A DNA stretch of 64,000 nt, from positions 82,729,862 through 82,793,861 of the forward strand of contig NC_065535.1 in assembly GCF_932294415.1 (NCBI RefSeq), given 5' to 3'. Both the position numbers and the translations under genes were made by a program. The stretch's first letter is position 1. Each line of letters opens with the position of its first letter. Below the pieces are notes generated by a model. That model saw only the letters and a program-made list of their open reading frames with translations. It had not been told where the DNA came from and did no database searches. This document shows, piece by piece, positions 22,215-34,350 of the stretch. This stretch comes from Quercus robur. Lineage: Eukaryota; Streptophyta; Magnoliopsida; Fagales; Fagaceae.

Positions 22215-22409
22215 GGAGAATGTTAACCAGCACCGCTTGGTGCTGGTTAAGGGCAGAAAAGACAAAAAAAATTTATCAGAAAAAGTAAAAAAAAATCTAA
22301 AATAATACCTACAAAACTGAAAAAGTGACATAAATTGAAGAAAAAGAAAAAAATTATGTCAGAAAAAAGTGTGCTTAACGGGCACTGTGCGATGCCCATT
22401 AACACAACC
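22215..22409. mobile_element. Mutator-type MITE, copy 1, beside the reductase TATA box
   Basis: The 195-bp element has ends GGAGAATGTTAACCAGCACC and, inverted, GGGTTGTGTTAATGGGCACC, each followed by a small palindrome (CAGCACCGCTTGGTGCTG; GGGCACTGTGCGATGCCC). A 9-bp duplication ATAGAAGTA flanks it (22206-22214 and 22410-22418). The units at 23643 and 23943 preserve the empty site, with a single ATAGAAGTA/ATAGAAGAA. Confidence 0.8.
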
Positions 22410-22723
22410 CATAGAAGTAAACCAACAACCTAAGCTAACTTGCTTGGATTGTTCTAAAGATCCAACTATAATAGATAAGGAAGCCCAACTATATGTCGTA
22501 CTAGGCGGCCATTGAGCACTAATAAACTTTATTGTGGCTTGCTTTCTTCACAATAAGATATACATAAGTTTCATTTGGATTGTACTGAAAAAAGGGGACG
22601 TCTGTGTTTGGCGTTTTCTCTTAGGGTCTTAGTTGTTATGTACTTGTTGGTCACTTCCATTGTAACTTGCCCTCTTTGTGTTCTAGTGGTAGAAGCTCAC
22701 TGATTCAGGTCTATATAGAAGTA

Positions 22724-22918
22724 GGAGAATGTTAACCAGCACCGCTTGGTGCTGGTTAAGGGCAGAAAAGACAAAAAATTTTATCAGAAAAAGTAAAAAA
22801 AAAATTGAAATAATACCTACAAAACTGAAAAAGTGACATTAATTGAAGAAAAAGAAAAAAATTATGTCAGAAAAAAGTGTGCTTAACGGGCACCGTGCGG
22901 TGCCCATTAACACAAACC
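22724..22918. mobile_element. Mutator-type MITE, copy 2
   Basis: The same 195-bp element at the same position in the second tandem unit, with the same ATAGAAGTA duplication. It was copied by the tandem duplication and not by a new insertion. The right palindrome here is the perfect GGGCACCGTGCGGTGCCC. Confidence 0.8.
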
Positions 22919-23231
22919 ATAGAAGTAAACTAGCAACCTAAGCTAACTTGCTTGGATTGTTCTAAAGATCCAACTATAATAGATAAGGAAGCCCAACTAT
23001 ATGTCGTACTAGGCGGCCATTGAGCACTAATAAACTTTATTGTGGCTTGCTTTCTTCACAATAAGATATACATAAGTTTCATTTGGATTGTACTGAAAAA
23101 AGGGGACGTCTGTGTTTGGCGTTTTCTCTTAGGGTCTTAGTTGTTATGTACTTGTTGGTCACTTCCATTGTAACTTGCCCTCTTTGTGTTCTAGTGGTAG
23201 AAGCTCACTGATTCAGGTCTATATAGAAGTA

Positions 23232-23427
23232 GGAGAATGTTAACCAGCACCGCTTGGTGCTAGTTAAGGGCAGAAAAGACAAAAAAAAATTTATCAGAAA
23301 AAGTAAAAAAAATCTGAAATAATACCTACAAAACTGAAAAAGTGACATTAATTGAAGAAAAAGAAAAAAATTATGTCAGAAAAAAGTGTGCTTAACGGGC
23401 ACCGTGCAGTGCCCATTAACATAACCC
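23232..23427. mobile_element. Mutator-type MITE, copy 3
   Basis: Same element and same site in the third tandem unit, 196 bp. Small differences (CAGTGCCC in the right palindrome, an altered A run) separate it from the other copies. Confidence 0.8.
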
Positions 23428-24244
23428 ATAGAAGTAAACCAGCAACCTAAGCTAACTTGCTTGGATTGTTCTAAAGATCCAACTATAATAGATAAGGAAG
23501 CCCAACTATATGTCGTACTAGGCGGCCATTGAGCACTAATAAACTTTATTGTGGCTTGCTTTCTTCACAATAAGATATACATAAGTTTCATTTGGATTGT
23601 ACTGAAAAAAGGGGACGATTGTGTTTGGCGTTTTCTCTTTGGGTCTTAGTTGTTATGTACCTGTTGGTCACTTCCATTGTAACTTGCCCTCTTTGTGTTC
23701 TAGTGGTAGAAGCTCACTGATTCAGGTCTATATAGAAGTAAACCAACAACCTAAGCTAACTTGCTTGGATTGTTCTAAAGATCCAACTATAATAGATAAG
23801 GAAGCCCAACTATATGTCGTACTAGGCGGACATTGAGCACTAATAAACTTTATTGTGGCTTGCTTTCTTCACAATAAGATATAAGTTTCGTTTGGATTGT
23901 ACTAAAAAAATGGGACGTCTGCGTTTGGCGTTTTCTTTTTGGGTCTTAGTTGTTATGTACCTATTGGTCACTTCCATTGTAACTTGCCCTCTTTGTGTTC
24001 TAGTGGTAGAAGCTCACTGATTCAAGTCTATATAGAAGAAAACCAGCAACCTAAGCTAAGTTGCTTGGATTGTTCTAAAGATCCAACTATAATAGATAAG
24101 GAAGCCCAACTATATGTCGTACTAGGCGGACATTGAGCACTAATGAACTTTATTGTGGCTTGCTTTCTTCACAATAAGATATATATAAGCTTCGTTTGGA
24201 TTGTATTGAAAAAAAGGGACGTTTACATTTGGCATTTTTTCTTT

Positions 24245-24759
24245 GGGTCTCATGCACTGTTCACGGGACCTGCAAGTATAGAATTTAGCAAATTTTACTT
24301 TAAAATTGGGTCCATAGCATTATTCACACATTTAAAAATTATTTTGCTACAGTATTTTCAGCAATAGGTTTTCAATTTTTAGCAATAAGTAGTATCCAAA
24401 CAGACTCATAGTTGTGAGTTTGTGAATGATATTTTATCTCGAAAAAGGAAGAATTTTTTTTTTCTCTTGTTGGGCCTTGTAACCATGAGAAAGTATATCC
24501 TATTTCAGTAATACCAAGTCAGTATCTGGTTTGGTGTTTCTTCACCAAAAAATGATTGATACCTGTCCAAAAAATCCAACTCAGTTTACTCCACCAACAA
24601 AAAATGAAAAGACAGTCTTGCCCCTAAAATGTTTTCAAAGCCCACCACTTATTGCTCTTTCACCTCCTACATCAAACTTGGAAATTTCTTCAAACCCCTA
24701 CCACTTCACTCTCTCTCTATTACTTCACTTCCCGATTTCAAGAGGAGGATTTTTGAGAT
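24245..24759. other. Spacer between promoter array and LINE relic
   Basis: AT-rich DNA without a supported gene. Frames that start here and run into the LINE part have no family similarity before about 24760. Confidence 0.4.
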
Positions 24760-26520
24760 GGCAGTTAATCACCGACGTTTAATCATGGTCATCACTAAAA
24801 CCAAGGTTGGAGGTGACAGAGTGGGAAGAATAATTGAGGGGCTTCCCTTTGATGGGTCCATTACTATGGATACCACAGGTTTTGCGGGTGGACTTTGGCT
24901 GTTGTGGAAAAAGGAAGATGCTGAGGTGAATTTGCTTGCTTCCATAGAACAAGAAATCCACGCGACCGTCAAGGTATGTTCCTCGAACCAATCTTGGTTT
25001 ATTTCAGCTATATATGCTAGTCCTAGATTAGTTGAAAGGCGTATTTTGTGGTCTAATTTATTTGAAGTTGCCAAATTACATGACCTTCCCTGGCTTCTAT
25101 TGGGAAACTTTAATGAAGTGCTATGTGGGGAGGATAAGTGTGGGGTAGGCAAGTGAATATCAACAGGGCCTTAGAATTTAAGGAGTGCATCGATAATTGC
25201 AATATGATTGATCTAGGCTTTGCTGGTCCGAAGTATACTTGGACTAACAAAAGACTTGTAGCAGATCTTATCTTATAAAGGATTGATAGGTGCTTCGCTA
25301 ATCTTGGATGGCGCATTATGTACCCTGAAGCAGTTGTTACCCATCTACCTCATACTTTTTTTGATCATCACCCTATATTAGTGGAGCTGAATAGGTCTTC
25401 CCCCAATGCCTCAAATAGGCCATTCTGTTTCCAAACCATGTGGTTGCTCCTCCTGGATTTTCCCAGAGTGGTCTAGGATGCTTGGGCTAAAGATTTTGGT
25501 CTCCGTGAGGCAATAGAAAATTTTACAAAGAAGGTAAGGAGAAGAGAAGAGAAGAGTGCTTGCTAGAATTAATAGGGTGTAGAAAAGTCTTGCCACTAGT
25601 CCCAGCGAGTCCCTTCTTTGGCTAGAAAAGCAATTGATCGAAGAATATGCTTCAATCTTGCTTCAGGAGGAGGAGTTTTGAGCCCTAAAATCCAAATTGA
25701 ATACTGCCAATTTTGGAGATCGAAATACTGCCTTTTTTCATGTATCAACAGTTGTCTGTAGGCACAAAAATAAAATTAGAGGCATCAGAGATAGGGTGGG
25801 GGAGTGGATATTTGAGGAAGACAAAATCAGGGAACACATTCAAAAGGGTTTCTCTGACCTGTACTCCACGGGTATGGAAGTGTCTATGCTCAGCTCTAAT
25901 GTATCATATTTCTCTTGTCGAGTCCTTCCGAAAGAGGAGCAGGATAATTTAGGCAGAAAGGTATCAAAGGAGGATATCAAGGAAGGATTGTGGGCTTTAA
26001 AGGCATTCAAGGCTCCAGGCCTAGATGGTCTTCATGCGGGTTTTTTCCAACATTTTTGGCATGACGTCAAGCACTCTATTTGCGCAAAAATTAAGAACAT
26101 ATTTACATACAGTTCAATGCCAGCTTACTTGAATGAAACTCTCATCACCCTTATTCCTAAATGTAAAAATCCGGAGTTCATTTCTCAATATAGACCTATT
26201 AGTTTGTGCAATTTGATCTACAAAGTGGTTTCCAAAATCATAGTTGGCCACATTAGACCGCTTCTAAGTAATCTTATATCGCCTATGCAAGCTGCTTTCA
26301 TTCCTTGAAGAAGAGGGTTAGACAATGTCCTAATTGCCCAAGAATTAATCTATGCTCTAGACAGGAAAAAGGGGAAGGAAGGGTTCATGGCCATCAAGGT
26401 TGACTTAGAAAAGGAATATGATCGATTAGAATGGTGTTTCATTTACAAGGTTCTTCAAGCTTTTCATTTTCCCCTCAATATCACCAAGCTTATTATGAGT
26501 TGTATCACTTCAACTGCCAC
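24760..26520 (+). pseudogene. Degenerate L1-type LINE fragment (endonuclease and partial RT)
   Basis: The endonuclease domain is recognisable at about 24775-25160 (IIEGLPFDG, GFAGGLWLLWK, FISAIYASPRLVERR, LPWLLLGNFNEVL) and continues with stops to about 25400 (GPKYTWTNKR, FFDHHPI). The reverse-transcriptase part follows at 25697-26540 (NFGDRNTAFFH, KAPGLDGLHAGFFQ, LITLIPK, QYRPISLCNLIYKVVSKI, FMAIKVDLEKEYDRLEW). Several in-frame stops and shifts break it. It is truncated within the RT before the catalytic FADD and joins a MITE-like repeat at about 26520. It is a different, older lineage from the L1 in NUP205. Confidence 0.75.
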
Positions 26521-26685
26521 TTTTATAAATGCTAGTCAAACACTCAGCTTTTTCATTATGCACTTTTTAATAGTTTTTACCAAACACTCAGCTTTTTGAA
26601 ATTCCACTTTTTCATTATGCACTTTTAACAAAACTCCACTTTTTCATTATGCACTTTTACAAAAAGCTGAACCAAACTCACCCTT
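26521..26685. mobile_element. MITE-like repeat, shared with 32095-32255
   Basis: Starts ATAAATGCTAGTCAAACAC and ends AAAAAGCTGAACCAAACTCA. The same start and end are found at about 32098-32252. The unit is rich in CTTTTT/CACTTTTT motifs. No clean duplication is seen. Confidence 0.45.
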
Positions 26686-28091
26686 AGAGTTGGAAGCTTG
26701 CAAAGTAATTCTTTGAAATGTACCCATGCTAGAGCTTGCTCGAGTGAGATACAAGTGAATATGGGTGAAGTCATGGAAGAGCTTGCATGATTGTTACTCA
26801 AGAGTCACTCAAGCGAGATGGAAAACCTGCTTGAGTGAGGTGCTCAAGCAAGGTCATAATCACTCAAACTAAGGCAATTGCAGTGAGTGAAAATTCTACA
26901 AAAGTTTGCAGAAAAACAAGGGAAAGATGATTTTTCAGTTCCTAATGGCTAGTAACAGCCAAGGCAACTTTTTGGAGTGTTTGTATAAACCAAAGTGATA
27001 TTTCAAGTGTGTCTTTTGAAAAGCAACTCTTCATTGTTTATAAATAGACTTTCATATTCAGTATTTTACATATTTTTGCACACCCATTCGAAAAATTCAC
27101 AGAATTTTCCAAGTTTACTTCTTGAATAATTCTGGTTTAGTTGTAATATGGAGATGAATTTGCTTGTAACCCTTTTAGCAAACAAACATGGAGTGGGTGC
27201 AAATATTTTTTTAAATTAACGATACACTTGTGCCTCTAACCCTTCAATTTTTATGTTCAATGTTTTTCCGTATATTCCCCATTAAGTCCAGGAACTTTGT
27301 TTCCCAATCCCCACTATGTCTTTGTTCAAGTGAGTGTTAAGTTCGCTCAAGCCATTGAAACATAGCTTTTATTTCTTAAAAAAAAAAAAATTCCATTATT
27401 CAACCATTAAGGTATGATCACTCACATATTTCAACTTACACTTGTATACATCTCTCTATTCTTCACTAGAAATATGCTTTTCACTTGAAATCCTTTCAAT
27501 GTACCCATGATATTTTGTTTTATGGAAAATACTTTTGTATTTAAATAATACCTAAGAAAATCTATTTTTATTGACTTTTAGTTTGAATTTAGAAGTGGTG
27601 CACCAGGTGCATGTAGAGCATAGGATTGAAGTCTATATATATATATATATAGCCCACTTATACCTACTTGGCTATTTTGATTGTTTTCTATTTGGCTTCT
27701 TTTTTTTTTTTAAATTGTTTTCTCCATGAGTTTCATGCCGCGGGTGGGCTGTTTAGTAGCCCTTTGAAAACCCCAAAAAGAAGAAAAAAAAAAGCTTTTT
27801 TTAATAGATGTTATAGGATTTAAATTTATGGTATTCACTCTATAATGATTGTTTTTTACTATTAAACCGATATGTTAATCAATTTTTGGTGTAAGTGTAA
27901 TTTAAGCCAAATCCTTTATTTGAAAACAAAAAATTTTACTGGTTGAGTTAATTGGAACCCTAAGCCAAAAAACACTTGCTAAAGGGTCATTTGTTTTTTT
28001 TTTGATAATGAGGATCATTTGGTTAGGCTAACCGCGTATTGACTATTTTATTTTTTTGCATTTACGTTTTATATAAATCTTTTATATTTAA
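26686..28091. other. Intergenic, possible solo-LTR remnant, otherwise unrecognised
   Basis: About 26700-27350 has CTCGAGTGAG/CTCAAGCGAG motifs, a TATAAATAGAC string (about 27040) and less AT bias, as in an LTR, but no TG...CA ends or duplication were found. An AT microsatellite lies at about 27637-27650. No gene is seen. Confidence 0.3.
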
Positions 28092-28910
28092 CTAGCTTGT
28101 GCCCTCATGCATAGGCATGAATATACTTAAAAGATATACATTAAGATACATAGTATAATTCTCACATTTATAATTTAAATATTATTGATAGTCATTCTTA
28201 TTTTTTTTTTAACTTTTTAAAAAGTCTTGTAAGAATATTATTAGGTAGAAAATGTAAATTGTCAATTTTAAATTTTTTTATGTTTATTAATTCTAGACTC
28301 TTTGGTTTTTGTACGCAATAATTCACAAATAGATATTTATGATGCGGTCCCACATTTGACTCAAAAATTAAGAAATAAAACTCTCTCTAAAAATATATAA
28401 GGGTAAATTGTAAATTACACCCCTAAAATTTGGGGGTGATTGAATTTTACACCCTGAAGTTTCAGAATTTGAATTTTACCCCCTGAAGTTTGGAGTGTTT
28501 GGATTTACACCCTTATATTTTAAAATTTGAATTTTACCTCCTAAAGTTTGGGAGTATTGAGATTTTGTACCCTCAAATTTGAAATTTTAGGGAGTAAAAT
28601 CCAAACTCCCAAAACTTTGGAAAATAAAATCCAAACACTCTTAAAATATAGGGGGTAAAATTCAAATTCTGAAACGTCAAAGTGTAAAATCTAAATACCT
28701 CCAAACTTCATGGGGTAAAATCCAAATTCTGAAACTTCAGAGTGTAAAATTCAATCACCCCCAAACTTTAGGGGTGTAATTTACAATTTATCCATTAAAT
28801 AACTTAGGATGCACGGCACAAAATTGTACTTCAATTGTAGAATCTAATTGGATTTTCTCTCACTTTTACCTATTAATATATATATATATATATATATGTA
28901 TGTATATAAA
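28092..28910 (-). mobile_element. Non-autonomous Helitron relic (minus strand), interrupted by a MITE
   Basis: Read leftward it ends with a hairpin (TCATGCCTATGCATGA) then CTAG before a host T, the Helitron 3' signature. The body is homologous to 2263-2712. The homology is interrupted at 28401-28793 by a foldback MITE. The 5' end is estimated from where similarity and the AT microsatellite (about 28875-28896) end. Confidence 0.55.
28401..28793. mobile_element. Foldback MITE with internal short repeats
   Basis: The long inverted arms start GGGTAAATTGTAAATTACAC and end with its near complement. Each arm contains repeated blocks such as TGAATTTTACACCCTGAAG, giving a hairpin of about 180 bp per arm. 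It interrupts the Helitron relic: the homologous copy near 2600 lacks it. Confidence 0.7.
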
Positions 28911-29939
28911 TAAGTGATTTGAAAGCTATACCCGGTGCTAATTTAAGTTACAATTATACCCACTGCTAAACGTATGACCACTTTATACTATTATTAAAGA
29001 GTTTTTCATAGTTCAATTATGAAAGAAATTGTTAAATATCTCTAGGATCGGTTTGCCGATTGTCTCACATTGCCAACAATACCTCTATCTCTATGTTCTT
29101 GTTCATGATGTGAACAAGAGAGATTTTGCATTCACTACTACACTTAACTTAAAGGGGGTCAACCAGCCAATATAAAAGGTTGCAATTCCCTTTGTAACAG
29201 CCAACTTGGCTAACAGGCTGTGCCACAAATGGGTGAGCTTTTTTGAAGGAATACCAAAGTTCTAACTTCTCTGCACGTAGTGGGCACGCCTAACCATGCA
29301 TCTCTCTAGTAGTTCTCAACTTTGTTCTTACTTGTTAATAGGTTGTGTGACTATCGAGCATACCTGTAGAAAAAGTTGGGAGCACTATACCAAATATTCT
29401 TAAAAGACAAGTATAGACATCCTGAAAGTGTCTCGTTACTCAATTCGCCGGGTCAGATTAAGCATCTCTAATCCCTCTCGAACAACCTAGAACTATGCTT
29501 AATCTCCACAAACATGATGTATGTATGAACAATTAGGGAGTGTTTGGTAGGAGTGTTTAAACAACAGTTTTCAGTGTTTAAACACGTATTTTCATAACAC
29601 TTTTTAACTTACACGTATTTCTACAATACTTAAACAACAATATTATAAATCTCTAACTAAACAGGTCCTTATATTGCAACACCCAAAAAATTATAATAGG
29701 AACCAAATTGACTGCTATTCAAATGTATGGACCAAATTGATAATAATATCAAAATATAGGGACCAAAATGGTATATTTGCTTTTAAATCTTTGGCAACCT
29801 AGGGCCTTAACATGAGAAAATTTCAAATTAAAATGATTGTAAAGCCGAAAGTTTCTTCACTCCTAGAAACTTATTTGAAAAAAGAAACAACTTGCTAGTT
29901 AAATTAATTTCTTTTGTCAAATACTCTAATCTTGAATTT
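28911..29939. other. Unrecognised intergenic stretch
   Basis: About 29030-29520 has nearly balanced base composition and no long frame, unlike the AT-rich flanks. I find no gene, rRNA, tRNA or organellar segment that I can name. After 29530 a MITE-like GTGTTTAAACAAC segment follows. Confidence 0.3.
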
Positions 29940-30042
29940 TTTTTTTTTTTTTTTTTTTAGCAACAAGTGAGGGGGATTTAAACCAGATTCTCCTCCATTG
30001 AAGAATCAAATAAAAGCATTAGCTCTAGGCACCTCTGTAAAA
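29940..30042 (-). mobile_element. Possible SINE on the minus strand
   Basis: Read leftward, a B-box-like GGTTTAAATCC precedes a poly(A) tail (the T run at about 29940-29959), and an A-box-like GAGCTAATGC lies upstream. No clear target duplication is found, so this is weaker than the three SINEs with duplications. Confidence 0.4.
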
Positions 30043-32526
30043 CATTTTAAGTATCTGTTTGGGAACAACTTATTTAGTTTTTTGCTAAAAAAAATTTTGC
30101 TGCAATTGTGTTAAATTATACTTGTATTTTGAAAAAGTAAGAAAAAGTTTAAAAATTCTTTTTTTAAAAAGCTATACATAAAAACTAAAAAGTTAAAAGC
30201 TAATCTTATATGCTCTAGCCAAATAGACACTAAATCTAGTAATATACGGTGATAAGCTGGACTCAGTGAGTTGAGAAAAAAGTTTGGGAGTTGTTTAAAA
30301 AAGGTTATGCTTTTTGTATTTTTCTCAGCTTTTTAACGGATAATTTAGCTTGTAGTGGTTTTTTTTTTTAAACTAATTTTTAGCTTTTTGTAACACTATG
30401 CAAATAATTAAGTTATTCAAAATAAGTATATTCCAAATGGACACATATTTGGAAAGGAATATGTTGGCTCCTATGCAAGTAATAAATAAGCACGCAATTT
30501 ATTTATTTATTTTTAATTTGGCCTTAAATAATACTATGGACAATTATATATATGTTTGCATTATACTATCAATGATTTAATGTAAGATTTACATTGTAAA
30601 ATAAATAAATGTGTACAATATAACATTATGCACATTTGCATAAAAGTGTACAATGTTGTACGCATTTGTTTAAAAACAATATAAATCTTATATATTAATA
30701 GTACAATATAAATTAAGAATTTTCCTAATACTGTTGTTAGAAGATATATGTGTCTCTATTCTTTGTTGCTTTGAGCAATCTTTTGATTTTTGACTGCTTT
30801 AAGAAATTCATCCTCTTATTTTTTATTTTTTAGTGGGTCTTACCATGTTTGATTATGCCAAGAACCTTGTAACTCAATAGCATAACCTAATGTTTCTAAG
30901 TGCCCGTTTGTTTCAGCTTTTAGAAGCTGAAACGCACGTTTTGAAACCCCCAGCCCAAAAAGCCCATCTGGTTAGGTTCAAAAAGCAACTTTTTGTTAAA
31001 AGTTGTGTTTTGAGTTTGTGAAGAAAACGTACATTTGCAAAAAGGAGCTCAGAGGTCCATAATTAGAAAGTCCATGCGCGTTTCATCAATATTATCGTTG
31101 AGGCAGTGTTAAATTACCAAATTGCCCACTGTGCTGCTACAAAGGTCCTCTCCATGCTGCTCTGCTACAAAATAAACACTACAAACACAACAATCTTTCT
31201 CTCAAACATCTCTAAACTCAATCATATAATCAGATTATCAGAATACAAACTCAAAAACACAATCTTAAAATTAATCAAATCATAACAATAAAAGCAAAAA
31301 AAAAGAAGAAAAAAAAAGACAGAAGACAGAAGCCATCTGACCCATCTGGACTGGGTTGGGGACGAAGATGAGCAATAGCACGAAGATGAGAGCTCCCTGG
31401 AATGTTCTTGAATGAGGGAGAAAAGGAAATTTTTCTTATCGTAGAGAGAGTTTTGGAATCAAGTAAAGAGAGAGAGAGAGAGAGAGAGAGAGAGCTGGAG
31501 AAAGAAAGAGATAATGGAGCTCCCTAGAAAGTTCTGAATGAGGGAGAAAAGGAAAATAAAAGAAGGGGGTAGAGATAGTGGACACGTGTGTGGAGGAGAA
31601 AAAAAAGAAAAAGAAATGAAACGTATGGCTGAAAGTGAAATGAAGAAAGGAAAAATAATATAAAAAATAAAAAATCCTAATTGAGAAATGCTACCGTAAT
31701 ATTTTTACAATAAATTTTAAGTAACAGATTGTTATTAGTTAATATTGGTTAGAAAAAAAAGTAATTTCAATGGTGGGTTCAAATTAGAACTAGTAACAAC
31801 TTTCCACATAAATTTTGTTGTGAAAATATTGCGAAAAATGTTGTGAACGTAACATTTCTCATAATAAATTTTACACAGTAAGTTGTTATTGGTTCTCATT
31901 TGGACCTACTAATGACATTATTTTTTTTTTATCTACCATTAAAAACTCGTCATATAGACTTTATTGTGAAATTTTTGTAAAAATGTTGTGTCCATAACTT
32001 GCATTAAGAGAGATAATTGAAACAAAGAATTCTCTTATATATATATATATATATATCTTGTCCTTTTTGGTAATTTATAACTCAAACCTCCACTTTTATA
32101 AATGCTAGCCAAACACTTAGCTTTTTCAAAAAGCACTTTTTAATCGTTTTTACCAAACACTCAACTTTTTGAAAAATCACTTTTTCATTATACACTTTTT
32201 GAAAACTCAACTTTTTAAAAAAACCCAACTTCAAAAAGCTGAACCAAACTCACCTAAATTCAAATTCAAATCTCTCTCCTCGACGACTTGATTCTTATCA
32301 ATTAAATTGCCAAAAGTATCTGGATTAAAAATAGATAAATTGCCAGAAGTATCTTGTATGCATACTGCATAGATAAGATGTCCACGTGAAAGGGTATTAT
32401 ATAATAACAATATCCATTACCACAACAACAAAAAATGATAAACAGGGAATTTTTATTCCCTTTTATTTATCAAACAAAATGAGTTTTATTTATTTATACT
32501 ATATTTTATTTTATTTTTCTTCTCAT
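30043..32526. other. Intergenic MITE-rich DNA
   Basis: It holds a MITE-like repeat at about 30050-30230 (related to 19611-19802), a GA microsatellite at about 31465-31493, terminal repeats of the 1813-type Mutator MITE at about 31684-31861 (GAGAAATGCT and its inverse), an AT microsatellite at about 32037-32055 and the MITE-like repeat at 32098-32252. No gene is supported. Confidence 0.4.
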
Positions 32527-33350
32527 TCACTCGTCTGCAATCTTAACACCACGAAACAGTCCAACAAAAGCTGAGGGAATGTTCTCCAAACCAAGTGTGA
32601 TGTCTTCAAGTGCCTGCATATTTCCAGTACGAAGGTGATCTGAAGTTGTTGATATAAAATCTGCATACACATTCATACAATCAGTGGGTAAACATCCTTG
32701 GATTCTGATCCTCTTGTTAACAACATACAGCATCTTTAAACTTGTTTGCTTTCCAACATCTATGTACTCGGAGATTGCCCCAAAAACAACAACTGTACCA
32801 AAAGCATTCATGTTAGCAACTGTTGCTTCTAGCATCTCACCCCCGAAGTTGTCGAAATACATGTCAATTCCATGTGGGAAGTGTCTGTAGTAGAATCAAA
32901 TTCAACCACATACAATCAACTATATTAATTAATTCATATTTAATCAGCTTCCAACTATAATCTTTAGTGTAAACTTGATGTTCTGACCTTTTCAAAGCTG
33001 ATTTCAAATCTTTTTCTTTCTTGTAGTTGAAGGCATCATCAAATCCAAGCTTTTCCTTAAGAAATCCCACCTATATATAACAAGTTCATTATAAAAATTA
33101 AGTTTTTATGTAAGATTAAAACCATGCAAATTACTACTTCAGATTGCTAACAAAGTCAAAAAGTAATGCATGAGTGTGACCTTTTTTGGTTGCTTCCAGC
33201 GCAGCCAACAACATAGTAACCAAATAGTTTGGCATACTGTCCAATGAAGTTTCCAACCGATCCAGAAAATGTAATATAAAGAGTTTCTCCCCCTTCTTGG
33301 GTTTGCAGACTTCAAAAAACCCACCATAGGCTGTCAGTCCATTAAAGCTT
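32527..33350 (-). pseudogene. Partial, broken copy of the 2-alkenal reductase
   Basis: Relics of exons 3, 4 and 5 are present in order on the minus strand: about 33345-33177 (LTAYGGFFEVCKPKKGEK), about 33070-32990 ([15 protein letters not shown]) and about 32890-32527 (FDNFGGEMLEA, RIRIQGC, SAFVGLFRG). Exons 1 and 2 are missing. A one-base deletion in the nucleotide-binding loop shifts the frame after GEKLF, and the end shows an internal deletion (LFRG joined almost directly to ADE). It lies about 11 kb upstream of the intact gene on the same strand, as expected for an old local duplicate. Confidence 0.85.
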
Positions 33351-34030
33351 GTTAAAACAAACAAACAAGCAATACCAATTGAAGGAAAAAAGAAAAAGAA
33401 AGGGAAACAAATTCCAAGCGCAGCACAGTGAGATTTCTCAAATTTTTGTGAAGAATTCAGGTGCCACTATGAGATTGAAAGCAATCACCAGCTTATTTTG
33501 TCAGGGGTAAAATTGGATTTTTGAGAAAAAGCTGAGGGTAAATTACGTAGAAGGTAAAACTTTTCTAACAGTAATATTTTTGCATTTGTTGCAATTTGCA
33601 ATTACAGCTCAAAGATGCCACATGCAAACACAGAATTCCTTCATACTGGAAAAATAAACTTTGATAACGCATGTTTGCAATAATTTACCAAACACGAGTT
33701 TTGGGTTTTGAGCTAGAAAACGCGCATTTTGAGCTCCTTAAAGTGGAACCAAACGGGCAATTAGGGAATTTTAAATATGAATCAATTTTAAATAGAAAGG
33801 CAATTTAATGGTGCTTGCCAGCCAAAGAGAATTATGTGGTTGAAACTCCCTGTGTGGCAACCACACTAGTCACACATTTTGCTAAACATAGCCATCAAAG
33901 GATTCTCTTACAATAGAGTAATATTTCCCATTTGGTTGGTGATGTGACTTGACTAGTAAGTTCTTTGGTGGAGAAAATGGAAAGTGGGAAAGTAGAAAAT
34001 GTTAAGAACATAGAAAATACACTTGTTTGC
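33351..34030. other. Spacer, nothing firm
   Basis: A patch near 33700-33750 (CGCGCATTTTGAGCTCC...AACCAAACGGGC) looks like the end of a common MITE, mirrored by sequence at about 30900-31000. No gene is seen. Confidence 0.35.
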
Positions 34031-34039
34031 CATCATGTG

Positions 34040-34350
34040 TGTTTGGTAGAGAGAATGGAAAAATAGATAAATAAAGAGTAAATTACTATTATACCCTTAT
34101 TATTAAAGAATAATGAAAAAGTATGAGTACTTTTGTAGCTTTTTTTTTTCCCCCTCAATGCAATGTTTTCTCATCTTTGTTCCCCATTTTGGAGAAAAAA
34201 AATGGTGGGCTTAGGTGGAAAACTCTATACACTCCATTTTATTTTCTCTCACTTTCATTTCAACCAAAATAATGGAAAATCATATTTTTCTCTCTCTTTT
34301 CTTTCCCCAGTCTTCCATTCTCTCATTTCAAACATAATGTTTATTGAGCT
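34040..34350. mobile_element. Foldback MITE
   Basis: The left end GTTTGGTAGAGAGAATGGAA is matched inverted by TTCCATTCTCTCATTTCAAA at the right. The interior is C/T-rich. The duplication is not defined. Confidence 0.5.

Noticed and set aside
24531-24760. Start of a host gene before the LINE endonuclease
   Set aside because: The frames here have no similarity to a protein family and merge into the LINE by chance.
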